Assembly: GCF_001747095.1 (NCBI RefSeq)
Contig: NZ_MDGP01000001.1
Span: forward strand, 1,161,001-1,225,000
Source of the DNA: Roseivirga sp. 4D4
Lineage (GTDB): Bacteria > Bacteroidota > Bacteroidia > Cytophagales > Cyclobacteriaceae
DNA length: 64,000 nucleotides
Direction: 5' to 3'
Shown here: positions 1 through 7,968 of the stretch, piece by piece
How positions within the stretch are numbered: position 1 is the stretch's first letter
Layout of the letters: the number at the start of each line of letters is the position of its first letter
Notes under the pieces: generated by a model
Seen by the model: only the letters and a program-made list of their open reading frames with translations
Told to the model about the DNA's origin: nothing
Database searches by the model: none
Translations under genes and position numbers: made by a program

Positions 1-1
1 A

Positions 2-730
2 AAGGCCTGGAAAGCCAAAAAGACCATCTACTATTGCTATGACGAGATTTCAGGCACGCAATGGGCGGGAAAACATGGACCTGATTTTGAAGAAGCCTTT
101 GCCAAACAGGTTGATATGATTATTACAACCAGCAGGCAGTTACAAAAGGAAAAGTCAAAGTACAATGTCAACTGTCACCTCGTACCCAATGGAGTCAATC
201 TGGACATATTTCAAAACCCAAAGATTAGCACCGAAAAGACGAAAACACTGGGCTACATCGGTGCGGTAGATGACAGGATAGATTTCGATCTACTGCATCA
301 TATCAGTCAAGCCATGCCCGATTATCAAATCGATATCTATGGACCCATGAAAGTGGTTTTACCAAAACTTCTGGTGGATAGAGTAAAATTCCATGGAGCA
401 ATTCCACAGGAAGCGCTCCCCACTAAAATCAGTCAAATGGATGCTTGCTTAATCCCTTTTGTGAAAAACGATCTAACAGCCGCCATTTATCCTCTGAAAG
501 TCAATGAGTATCTAGCCATGGGCAAACCTGTGATCAGTACTGATTTTGCTGATCTTTCCGACTTTGGACAGAAAATAAGTGTCTCAAAGAATAACGATGA
601 CTTTGTAAGCCTGGTAAAAAGGGAAATCAGATACAACAATCGTCTCAAAGCACAATCTAGAATTGATTTTGCCAAAGGCAATTCGTGGGATGAAAGGGCT
701 CAAACCATAAGAAGTCTTTTGAGCAATTAA
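2..730 (+). CDS. Glycosyltransferase (GT1/GT4-like fold), 5' end outside the window
   Basis: The reading frame is open to the left edge, so only the last 242 residues are visible; the ATG at 116 is internal. Seen: a nucleotide-sugar-site-like stretch near the C-terminus (VNEYLAMGKPVIST, then DFADLSDFG), the PNGVNLDIF segment common between the two Rossmann lobes of GT-B enzymes, and a predicted linker before it. Known: this pattern is typical of GT-B glycosyltransferases that add sugars to lipid-linked glycans at the cytoplasmic face. Inferred: it is the upstream member of the polysaccharide cluster that continues to 9165. The acceptor and sugar cannot be told from sequence. A gap of 86 bp separates it from the polymerase gene. 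Confidence 0.85.
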   Translation, partial: KAWKAKKTIYYCYDEISGTQWAGKHGPDFEEAFAKQVDMIITTSRQLQKEKSKYNVNCHLVPNGVNLDIFQNPKISTEKTKTLGYIGAVDDRIDFDLLHHISQAMPDYQIDIYGPMKVVLPKLLVDRVKFHGAIPQEALPTKISQMDACLIPFVKNDLTAAIYPLKVNEYLAMGKPVISTDFADLSDFGQKISVSKNNDDFVSLVKREIRYNNRLKAQSRIDFAKGNSWDERAQTIRSLLSN

Positions 731-816
731 CGCTAGCACTCTTCCATTTAACTTCAAATCAGTACAGCTCGACCAATCCTAGGAAATAGCAGACCTGAAA
801 AATTAATCTTTACACT

Positions 817-2262
817 GTGAAACCCCAAGGATCAAATCTTAGCTATATTCAGCCGCAAGGAGCTAGCCAGATTAATACTGGTTATGGCATTCTATTACTT
901 CTTGCTATCCTTGGCGCTGCGTTCCTCTTGATCAAAATACTCGGGCTCGCTGGTGGAATGATTTTATTAGCGCTTCCCGTAGGCCTTTTGGTCATCTCTA
1001 TCTTATGGAATCAGCCGAAATATGGCGTTTGGGCTACGCTATTGATGGGTTTTCTCTCTTCGGGATTGACCCGCTATGTTCCCGGACCTTGGGGATTGTC
1101 AATTGATATCTTGCTCGCGCTGTGTTGGTTGGTTGTGTTGATGAATAAACAAATCCGAGTCAATTGGAAAAATGCCAAAAACGATCTAGTATGGATCTCC
1201 TGCATCTGGATGCTATACCTATGTCTGGAAATGGTCAACCCAAGTGGCAATGGCCCCATCGCCTGGTTCTATGCTATGCGTGGTATTGGTTTCTATCAAT
1301 TTCTGACCATTCCCTTGGTCTTCCTTCTATTTCGAGAAGATCGTGATGTACAAAAGTTCCTTAACATCATTATTGGACTATCCCTACTGGGCACTATTTG
1401 GGGCTTCAAGCAACAAATCTTCGGTGTTGATGCGGCTGAGTATTATTGGCTCTATGACCTGGACCATCACGAAGAACATGTATTGCATGGAGTGCTTAGG
1501 GTCTTTTCCTTTTATTCAGACGCAGGAGCCTTTGGTGCTTCTCAGGCCATGATGGCTCTGCTGTGTGGGATTCTCTTTATGGGACCCTCTCCTATGATGA
1601 AAAGGATTAAATACTTAATACTTGGACTAATCTTCTTTTTGGGCTTTGCGATATCAGGAACACGAGGTGCTCTAATGGTGCCATTAGCCGGTGGCATTGC
1701 CTACCTCATTCTGATGAAAAATTTCAAAGTATTGGCCAGTGGCTTTGCTGGAATTGTTATTGTCTTTTGTATACTCAAATACACCTTTCTTTTTCAAGGC
1801 GTTGAACAAGTCAGGCGTATGCGCACGGCCTTAGACCCTAATAATAAGTCGATGAGCGTAAGGCTAGACAACCAAAAGATTTTTGGCCAATACCTAGCCA
1901 ACAAGCCTTTTGGTGGCGGTATTGGTACCGCAGGGTTTTGGGGTGCCAGATTCAATCCGGACTCCCTAATGGCCAATACCGCTACAGATAGTTGGTATGT
2001 CAAGATCTGGGCCGAGACGGGTTTTGTAGGTCTACTGCTTCACCTAATGATTATCGGATACATACTCGGCAAGTCTGGCCATGCCATTATGGTCATGCCC
2101 TCATCACAACGCAAGTCAATTGCCATGGGCTTTTATGCTTCATTTGTCGGCATAGTCTTCGCCAGTTATGGCAACCAAGTCCTTGGTCAAATGCCAACAG
2201 GCCCGATTATGAATATGATGATCCCTTTCCTCTTTATCCTCACTAGAAAAACCCAATCCTAA
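817..2262 (+). CDS. O-antigen ligase/polymerase family membrane protein (Wzy/WaaL-like)
   Basis: A 481-residue protein with about a dozen hydrophobic segments from residue 22 onward. Seen: a short motif SGTRGALM in the middle, a glycine-rich FGGGIGTAG segment in the large extracytoplasmic loop, and ETGFVGLLLH at the start of a late helix; these are the usual landmarks of the Wzy_C/O-antigen ligase family. Known: such proteins join or polymerise undecaprenyl-linked repeat units on the periplasmic side. The start is a GTG; no ATG occurs in frame before the first membrane helices, so GTG is preferred. Inferred role: polymerising the glycan made by the surrounding glycosyltransferases. Polymerase and ligase cannot be told apart by sequence alone. 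Confidence 0.85.
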   Translation: MKPQGSNLSYIQPQGASQINTGYGILLLLAILGAAFLLIKILGLAGGMILLALPVGLLVISILWNQPKYGVWATLLMGFLSSGLTRYVPGPWGLSIDILLALCWLVVLMNKQIRVNWKNAKNDLVWISCIWMLYLCLEMVNPSGNGPIAWFYAMRGIGFYQFLTIPLVFLLFREDRDVQKFLNIIIGLSLLGTIWGFKQQIFGVDAAEYYWLYDLDHHEEHVLHGVLRVFSFYSDAGAFGASQAMMALLCGILFMGPSPMMKRIKYLILGLIFFLGFAISGTRGALMVPLAGGIAYLILMKNFKVLASGFAGIVIVFCILKYTFLFQGVEQVRRMRTALDPNNKSMSVRLDNQKIFGQYLANKPFGGGIGTAGFWGARFNPDSLMANTATDSWYVKIWAETGFVGLLLHLMIIGYILGKSGHAIMVMPSSQRKSIAMGFYASFVGIVFASYGNQVLGQMPTGPIMNMMIPFLFILTRKTQS

Positions 2263-2325
2263 TACCCACTACTCATTACGTAATACGCACTACGAATTAC
2301 TCACTACGCTCTACACATTACCCAT
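2263..2325. repeat. Degenerate TACTCATTACG-type intergenic repeat
   Basis: Directly after the polymerase stop codon the DNA consists of imperfect 7-11 bp words of the form ACTCATTACG, TAATACGCACTACG, AATTACTCACTACGCTC. A related stretch lies at 17691-17725; the words TACTCACTACGCTC and TACTCGCTACGCTC match at 13 of 14 positions. No open reading frame uses it. Function unknown. Confidence 0.6.
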
Positions 2326-2358
2326 CGTCAAAACATCTCCATTCATCCTCATTTCACT

Positions 2359-2390
2359 GTCAGTCAACGGTTATTCTGAATAGTCAAAAC
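2359..2390. promoter_or_regulatory. Possible LytTR-type direct repeat upstream of the glycosyltransferase operon
   Basis: GTCAGTCAACG at 2359-2369 and ATAGTCAAAAC at 2380-2390 share AGTCAA at an exact 20-bp distance. The first half is identical over 11 bases to one unit (GTCAGTCAACGAA, read on the minus strand) of the repeats upstream of the kinase gene at 12745. It lies about 40-70 bp before the start at 2429. Only two weak units are present, so this is tentative. Confidence 0.25.
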
Positions 2391-2428
2391 CGCCTCAATT
2401 AGCTTTAAACAAATAAAAACAAAGAACC

Positions 2429-3613
2429 ATGACCGGACTTATCTACATACTCGCTTACATCCTAATAGGCTTTCTGATGCTAGCAGGTTTATATCAATTG
2501 ACACTTGCTATAGCTTCCAGATTTAAAGCAAAATGCATCTGTGAATTTGATGGTGAAGCCAGAAGGCTTTTGGTTTTAGTACCCTCATATCGAGAAGATG
2601 CAGTGATCATCAATAGTACCAAAATCAACATGAGTTTAAAATATCAATACCCTTCGGCCCGGTTCGACTACGTAGTAATCAGTGATGGCCTCCAACCAGA
2701 TACAAACAAAGGGCTGACTCAGCTGGGTGCCGAGGTCTTAGAAGTGAACTTTGAAAAGAGTACAAAAGTGAAGGCACTGCAAGCGGCCATGCGAAAGTAT
2801 GATGGTAATTATGATGGCGTGGTAATTTTAGATGCAGATAATACGGTTGACACCAACTTTCTATATAAAGCCAGTCACTACTTGAGCTGTGGCCACAAAG
2901 CCATTCAAGGGCTTAGGAAAGCCGCTAATACACAAACCAACATTGCACTGATGGATGGTCTATCTGAAGCAGCAAATACAGCTATGCTTTGTGCAGGTGC
3001 CAACCGTCTGGGGCTTTCCTCCAAGTTATCGGGCTCGGTCATGGTATTTGACTATCAACTATTCAAATCATTGGTCTTCTGTCTAGAAGCGGTTGGAGGT
3101 TTCGATAAGGAACTAGAGCTGGCCATTACCGAAAGAAACATCTTCATCAAGTATGCCCATGATTTGGTTGCCTATGATGAAAAGGTATCTGACAACCGAT
3201 CATTTGCCAGACAAAGAGGTAGATGGCTACAAGCACAGTATAGCTTTCTATTTCAATCCATTTACCCAGGAGTGAAATCATTGATGGCTGGGAACAGAGA
3301 TCATTTCCATAAAGCGATCCAGCTAGCACTACCACCGAGGGTTTTGAGCCCCTTTATTTTGGCCATTGGCCTAATGAGCTCAATAATCGCTGGTTCTACG
3401 GAACTCACAATCCTTAGTTCAATTGGTCTTCTAGCAACCGCAGGTGCTTATCTAATGGTTTTGCCATTACCATCCCTAGTGAAAAGTGTATGGACCATTA
3501 TACGGACAATGCCATCCCTAGTGATCTCAACATGTAAGGCTTTGACATTGATGAAAGCCTCTAAAAGAACTTTTCTACATACACCTCATGGTTTAACGAA
3601 GGCTCATGTTTGA
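2429..3613 (+). CDS. Membrane-bound family 2 glycosyltransferase
   Basis: A 394-residue protein with an N-terminal membrane helix (residues 5-28), a GT-A domain and two to three C-terminal helices. Seen: VPSYREDA near residue 51, SDG near 85, DAD at 135-137 for metal/nucleotide binding, and QRGRW at 262-266, the Q-x-x-R-W element of processive-type GT2 enzymes. Known: enzymes with this architecture (cellulose/hyaluronan synthase-like) transfer sugars from UDP-sugars at the inner membrane. The usual ED before the QxxRW is not obvious; a KELE stretch (227-230) takes that place, so the acceptor-base assignment is uncertain. The stop overlaps the start of the small gene at 3606 by 8 bp. Confidence 0.85.
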   Translation: MTGLIYILAYILIGFLMLAGLYQLTLAIASRFKAKCICEFDGEARRLLVLVPSYREDAVIINSTKINMSLKYQYPSARFDYVVISDGLQPDTNKGLTQLGAEVLEVNFEKSTKVKALQAAMRKYDGNYDGVVILDADNTVDTNFLYKASHYLSCGHKAIQGLRKAANTQTNIALMDGLSEAANTAMLCAGANRLGLSSKLSGSVMVFDYQLFKSLVFCLEAVGGFDKELELAITERNIFIKYAHDLVAYDEKVSDNRSFARQRGRWLQAQYSFLFQSIYPGVKSLMAGNRDHFHKAIQLALPPRVLSPFILAIGLMSSIIAGSTELTILSSIGLLATAGAYLMVLPLPSLVKSVWTIIRTMPSLVISTCKALTLMKASKRTFLHTPHGLTKAHV

Positions 3614-3734
3614 AGGAATGCCCTGGCCGATAGCAATCCCAATAGCCCTAATGGCTATGGCCTATGGCATCATGATGTCCAAACGGGAAATGAAAGAAGA
3701 AAAAAAGGCAAAGCAAGGTAACCATGAAAAATAA
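3606..3734 (+). CDS. Small membrane protein, 42 residues, overlapping both neighbours
   Basis: An ATG inside the last codons of the glycosyltransferase gene opens a 42-codon frame that ends 11 bp inside the next gene. The product begins MFEGMPWPIAIPIALMAMAY, giving one hydrophobic segment at about residues 6-24, and ends in a highly charged tail rich in K and E (SKREMKEEKKAKQ). Seen: 8-bp overlap with the upstream gene and 11-bp overlap with the downstream gene, which fills an otherwise 110-bp gap and suggests translational coupling. I know of no family match. Inferred: a single-pass inner-membrane helper of the glycan machinery, with the charged tail in the cytoplasm. It could still be chance, since it is so short. 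Confidence 0.55.
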   Translation: MFEGMPWPIAIPIALMAMAYGIMMSKREMKEEKKAKQGNHEK

Positions 3735-4878
3735 GCTGAACATACTTTTAATCTGCAAGACCATGCCATGGCAGTTCAAAGGCGGTATTCAAACACATAC
3801 CTGGGAACTGGCCAAAGCACTCAAGAAAGCTGATCATAACGTCTCGATTGTCGTGGGTGGACCCTTTAGAAGTAATGAAGTCAAAACCCTGCGAAAAGGT
3901 GTTGAAATCATTAGCCTTCCCTACTTTCCAGGGAGATACATTAAGCCGATAAGTTTTGCTGCAGAGGAAATTGCTTTCAACCTAACAGTGAGAAAGTGGG
4001 TCAAAAACCATCATCACAACTTTGATATTATTCATGCACAAGGAAGAAGTGGCTACCTTCTTTTTGGACTTAGGGGCATCCGTCAAAAGCTAGTCAGTAC
4101 AGTTCATGGACTTGTGGAACTAGAAAACAATCATATCAAATGGTATGACCTGAACAGGCATATTCACAGGTATTTAGCAAAGAGCTTCGAGTCTAAACTC
4201 CTAGAACAATCCAAGATTAGTATTTCAGTCAGCGAAACCCTTAAAGGGCAAATGAAGGTATCTCGATCCACGGACAATGAGGTCCATGTAATCCCAAATG
4301 GTGTCAATACGGATCATTCCACAAATACGGCTAAACGATCCGCATTTCAACGCTTTCTTTTTGTAGGCAGGCTCCATCCCGTCAAGGGCATCAGTGCAAT
4401 CGTTGAACATATGAGGTTCGCGAACCAGAATATCTGTCTGGATATTATTGGTGATGGCAGTGAAAAACAGAAGATTCAAGCCTCTATTAAGCAATATGCA
4501 TTAGAAGGCAGGGTTCGGCTACTTGGAGAGCACAGTAATGCCAAAGTACATGAAGTGCTGCCTTACTATCAGGCCCTTATACTGCCGAGTCAATATGAGA
4601 CACAAGGCATTGTCCTACTTGAAGCCAATGCTCATGCAATTCCTGTGATTGCCTCAGATATCCCGGCCATTCGAGAAACTATTGAAAACGAGCACAATGG
4701 ACTTTTATGTGACCCTAGTAAGCCCTTAGAATTCATTGAGGCCATGGAATATCTCTCCAGCAAACCCACAATTGCTCATCAAATGGGTGTTAAGGGCATG
4801 CTGAAAGTACAACATTCGTATAAGTGGTCTACCATCGCTGAGCGCACCATTGACACCTACTATAAAATTGCTCAGTAA
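3724..4878 (+). CDS. Family 4 glycosyltransferase
   Basis: A 384-residue soluble protein of the usual GT4 length. Seen: an N-terminal lobe with a glycine-rich loop (FKGGIQTHTWELAKAL, residues 19-34), HVIPNGV between the lobes, FVGRLHPVKG at the start of the second lobe, and LPSQYETQGIVLLEANAHA with the E-x7-E pattern that binds the nucleotide-sugar. Known: GT4 enzymes are retaining transferases using NDP-sugars on the cytoplasmic side. Start and stop overlap those of both neighbours (11 bp upstream, 1 bp downstream, TAATG), so it is translated as part of the operon. Sugar specificity cannot be read from sequence. Confidence 0.9.
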   Translation: MKNKLNILLICKTMPWQFKGGIQTHTWELAKALKKADHNVSIVVGGPFRSNEVKTLRKGVEIISLPYFPGRYIKPISFAAEEIAFNLTVRKWVKNHHHNFDIIHAQGRSGYLLFGLRGIRQKLVSTVHGLVELENNHIKWYDLNRHIHRYLAKSFESKLLEQSKISISVSETLKGQMKVSRSTDNEVHVIPNGVNTDHSTNTAKRSAFQRFLFVGRLHPVKGISAIVEHMRFANQNICLDIIGDGSEKQKIQASIKQYALEGRVRLLGEHSNAKVHEVLPYYQALILPSQYETQGIVLLEANAHAIPVIASDIPAIRETIENEHNGLLCDPSKPLEFIEAMEYLSSKPTIAHQMGVKGMLKVQHSYKWSTIAERTIDTYYKIAQ

Positions 4879-6185
4879 TGATCAGTAAACTCTTCAAAAG
4901 CAAATTTGCGACAAATACGGCCTGGGCCTTTGGAGGTCAAATCGCCTTCTTAATGGCTAACTTTATTCTATTCCTCTTATTGGTCAACAGGTTCTCAACA
5001 GCTGAATTTGGTAGCTGGGCCTTATATATCACAGCCATCTCAATTGCAGACTCCGTCAGACAAGGTTTAGTACAAAACGGTTTGACTAGACATATCATTC
5101 ATCAGCCTGATAATGCTAAAGCAATCAGTACAGCGGGTTTTATGATTAACTACGCATTCATAGGTCTGGCAGGAACTCTTCTTTTCATACTTCCACAATA
5201 CTTAACTGCTGACTTAAAACTGACCGAACTACTTCGGCACGCCCTGAAGACACTGACTGTTTTAGGAACCATCCAACTCATTGCGACCTATTGTCAAGCC
5301 AAAGGTGATTTTAAAACCTACTTCAAGGTAAATACGATCTACCTGATTTGCTTTACCGGCCTACTTCTGATTACACGATCACAAATAGAAACGCTGTCAT
5401 TAGTCCAAGTAATCAATTGTCAATTGTACGCTTTGATATGCCCAGTCCTCTATTACCTCATTAAGGTTCGGCCTCAATGGCAAATGCCTAAGAAAACCAA
5501 TGTACTGAGCCTTTTGAGCTTTGGAAAATATGTAAGCGCGACAAACCTTATGTCCATGGTATTCCATAAATCAGATGTACTGATGATTGCCTTTTTTATG
5601 GATCCGACTGCTGTTGCCATCTTCCATTTTGCCACCAAGATCATGAACTATGCCGAGCTGCCACTTCATGCCTTATCCCAAGTCATTTACCCTAGAATAT
5701 CTGCAAGTTATCAGAGCCCAAGGACAGGTGATCTAAATACTGAATATGGAAGCTCAGTATTAAGATTATTAGTCTTTGTAATACCTATATGCCTCATACT
5801 CATAATGTTTAATAGAGAAATCATATCAATCTTATCTTCAGTGGATTACAGCAACTCATCGCAACTGATAATTATACTGAGTGTGGGCATGATCTTTAAG
5901 CCTATTGGCAGAGTATTGGGACTAACACTAGATGCCATTGGTAAGCCAGAAATCAACTTTCGAATGCTATTGATCAGTGTTGCACTGAACTTAGTGATGA
6001 ACGCTCTCCTGATACCTATATATGGTCTACCTGGTGCGGCAATTGCGACTAGTTCAAGCATTCTCATTACCATTCTGATTGGCCAAGTCGGACTGATGAA
6101 GCATAGTGTTATTAGGCCTATCCGAGACATTAGGAATTCGTCTAAACCAATTTTTAAAACGCTAAAGACATTATCATGGAATTAA
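4878..6185 (+). CDS. Polysaccharide flippase (Wzx/oligosaccharide flippase family)
   Basis: A 435-residue, strongly hydrophobic protein with about 12-14 membrane helices and the N-terminal pattern of the family: NTAWAFGGQIAFLMANFILF followed by FSTAEFGSWALYI. Known: Wzx-type flippases of the MOP superfamily turn undecaprenyl-linked repeat units across the inner membrane. Its position next to glycosyltransferases and a Wzy-type protein fits a Wzx/Wzy pathway. The ATG shares one base with the upstream stop, and the stop overlaps the methyltransferase start by 10 bp. Neither a Wza-type exporter nor a Wzc-type co-polymerase lies in this window; these would be expected to the left. Confidence 0.87.
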   Translation: MISKLFKSKFATNTAWAFGGQIAFLMANFILFLLLVNRFSTAEFGSWALYITAISIADSVRQGLVQNGLTRHIIHQPDNAKAISTAGFMINYAFIGLAGTLLFILPQYLTADLKLTELLRHALKTLTVLGTIQLIATYCQAKGDFKTYFKVNTIYLICFTGLLLITRSQIETLSLVQVINCQLYALICPVLYYLIKVRPQWQMPKKTNVLSLLSFGKYVSATNLMSMVFHKSDVLMIAFFMDPTAVAIFHFATKIMNYAELPLHALSQVIYPRISASYQSPRTGDLNTEYGSSVLRLLVFVIPICLILIMFNREIISILSSVDYSNSSQLIIILSVGMIFKPIGRVLGLTLDAIGKPEINFRMLLISVALNLVMNALLIPIYGLPGAAIATSSSILITILIGQVGLMKHSVIRPIRDIRNSSKPIFKTLKTLSWN

Positions 6186-6982
6186 CCTTCGGTACAGCCC
6201 AAATACACACCAGTGAAAGACTGAAAAGTAGGCCTGGTATAGCAAAGCTTTTCCATAAGATATTCGGATACACCAATGTGGGCAACTATGCTAGGTTTAC
6301 CGTTTTCAAGAAGCTCCTACGGCATACTCATTCAATTGAGAATGGCAAAATACTCGACCTGGGAACCGGTTATGGTGAATATGCCATCAGTTTGGCCAGT
6401 GCATACCCAAATGCTTGCGTACATGCCTTGGATATAGATACTGAACGCATTGCTGCAGTAAAAAGAGCCACTCAAAAACTGGAGTTAGACAATATGCATA
6501 CACATTGCAAACCCATAGATGGTTTGAGGGATAAGGCTTTTGACCTTATATTTTCCATAGATGTGTTCGAACATATTGCCCCTGAAAAAATGCCCTTCCA
6601 GGTGGCATATGACAAACTAAAACCTGGAGGTCACTTCATTGTAAAAATCCCTAATGCCATCCAAAGAACGCTATTCCCTGAAAAGTGGTTTGACGAACAT
6701 CATGACTGGCTGGAAGAAGAGCACATTGGTCAGATCTATGATCTGGAAGGCCTGAAAAGTCGTTTTCGAAGGGAAGGATTCATTATCACTCACGCCTCCT
6801 ATTCAGATGGGTGGCTCTCAAGGTTCGCTTGGGAATTGGCCTATTTAGGGAAAAAGACAGGGTTGCTTGGGCAACTCGTCACCCTCCCCATTGCTAAACT
6901 ATTCATTCATGCCGATCGCTTGGTACACTCCAACAATTGGGGAAATGCCATTCAGGTTATCGGACAAAAGCCATTATCATGA
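6176..6982 (+). CDS. Class I SAM-dependent methyltransferase
   Basis: A 268-residue soluble protein. Seen: motif I ILDLGTGYGEYA at residues 59-70, an acidic residue after the second strand (ALDIDTERI), FSIDVFEHI as motif IV near 118, and KPGGHFIVKIPN as motif V/VI. Known: Methyltransf_11/25-type Rossmann enzymes transfer a methyl group from SAM to small molecules or sugars. Because it sits between a flippase and a glycosyltransferase and overlaps both genes (10 bp and 4 bp), the inferred substrate is a sugar or lipid-linked intermediate of this glycan. Specificity is not visible. Confidence 0.87.
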   Translation: MELTFGTAQIHTSERLKSRPGIAKLFHKIFGYTNVGNYARFTVFKKLLRHTHSIENGKILDLGTGYGEYAISLASAYPNACVHALDIDTERIAAVKRATQKLELDNMHTHCKPIDGLRDKAFDLIFSIDVFEHIAPEKMPFQVAYDKLKPGGHFIVKIPNAIQRTLFPEKWFDEHHDWLEEEHIGQIYDLEGLKSRFRREGFIITHASYSDGWLSRFAWELAYLGKKTGLLGQLVTLPIAKLFIHADRLVHSNNWGNAIQVIGQKPLS

Positions 6983-7863
6983 AACATCCAAAAGTAAGTA
7001 TCATCACCGTCAACTATAAGCAACGTGCAGTCACCTGCGAATTACTCGATTCTATTGCAGCACTCTCATATCCAAATTTAGAAACGATTATCGTGGACAA
7101 TGCCCAAGAATCTGACGACAGCGAAATCTATAAGATGCATTTACCGAAAGTAAAAGTCATCAATGTACGGGAGAATATTGGATTTGCTAGTGGCAATAAT
7201 GTAGGCATTAAAGCATCGGACGGAGACTTTATTTTCTTGTTAAATAACGACACAGAAGTAACAGAAGGGATTATTAAAAAGATGCTCGAAAGCTTCAGTA
7301 AAAGCGAGAGAATTGGTGCCGTTAGCCCCATTCTAAAATATTATGATACACCTGATCAGATTCAATTTGCTGGCTTCACGGAAGTCAATCCGCTTACAGG
7401 AAGAAATGAATTGATCCAAGAACAACCCGAGAAATTGCTGGCAGATACCTCCTACTTTCATGGGGCAGCAGTGATGATTCCCAGACATGTCATTACAAAG
7501 TGTGGTCTTATGCCAGAGGAATACTTCCTCTATTATGAAGAGCTTGACTGGTCAAGAATCATTAGAAATAAGAACTATGAGATTAAGGTAAGAACTGATA
7601 TTGAAGTCTTACACAAAGAGTCCATAACCACAGGTAAAAACAGTCCACTTAAAGTTTACTATCAAAATAGAAACAGAATTCACTTTATGAGAAAATCCAA
7701 TCGAAAACAATGGATCTTCTTTCTGGCTTTCTTTGTGCTCATATCAACCCCAAAAAACCTTCTGAAACATTTAATTAAAAGAGATTTAGTGCACCTCAGA
7801 GCTTTTTCTAAAGCCATAATCCATGGCTTAATAGTTCCAAGAGTAGGAATACAAGCTTTTTGA
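6979..7863 (+). CDS. Family 2 glycosyltransferase (rhamnosyltransferase-like)
   Basis: The preferred start is the ATG at 6979, which overlaps the upstream stop as ATGA and begins MKHPKVSIITVNYK; a longer frame from 6937 would read through the methyltransferase end. The product has 294 residues. Seen: the GT2 entry strand VSIITVNYKQR, IIVDNAQESDD, NIGFASGNNVG, LLNNDTEV with the metal-binding acidic residue, and YEELDWSRI as the likely catalytic acidic patch. A hydrophobic stretch near residue 240 is followed by a basic C-terminus. Known: this sub-family (WbbL-like) adds rhamnose or related sugars to lipid-linked acceptors. It appears to be the last gene of the tightly overlapping block. Confidence 0.88.
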   Translation: MKHPKVSIITVNYKQRAVTCELLDSIAALSYPNLETIIVDNAQESDDSEIYKMHLPKVKVINVRENIGFASGNNVGIKASDGDFIFLLNNDTEVTEGIIKKMLESFSKSERIGAVSPILKYYDTPDQIQFAGFTEVNPLTGRNELIQEQPEKLLADTSYFHGAAVMIPRHVITKCGLMPEEYFLYYEELDWSRIIRNKNYEIKVRTDIEVLHKESITTGKNSPLKVYYQNRNRIHFMRKSNRKQWIFFLAFFVLISTPKNLLKHLIKRDLVHLRAFSKAIIHGLIVPRVGIQAF

Positions 7864-7968
7864 TGGTCAACACTTTTCAACTGCCATTGAACGAAGTAAT
7901 GTGACATGTTATCGATAGAATCAAAATCAGGTGTTGGTCTGAACTAATTTGATCTAAAATTTAAAGAC

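Noticed and set aside
6937..6978. Earlier start for the second rhamnosyltransferase-like gene
   Set aside because: The frame from 6937 adds 14 residues that do not fit the family N-terminus; the ATG at 6979 overlaps the upstream stop as ATGA.
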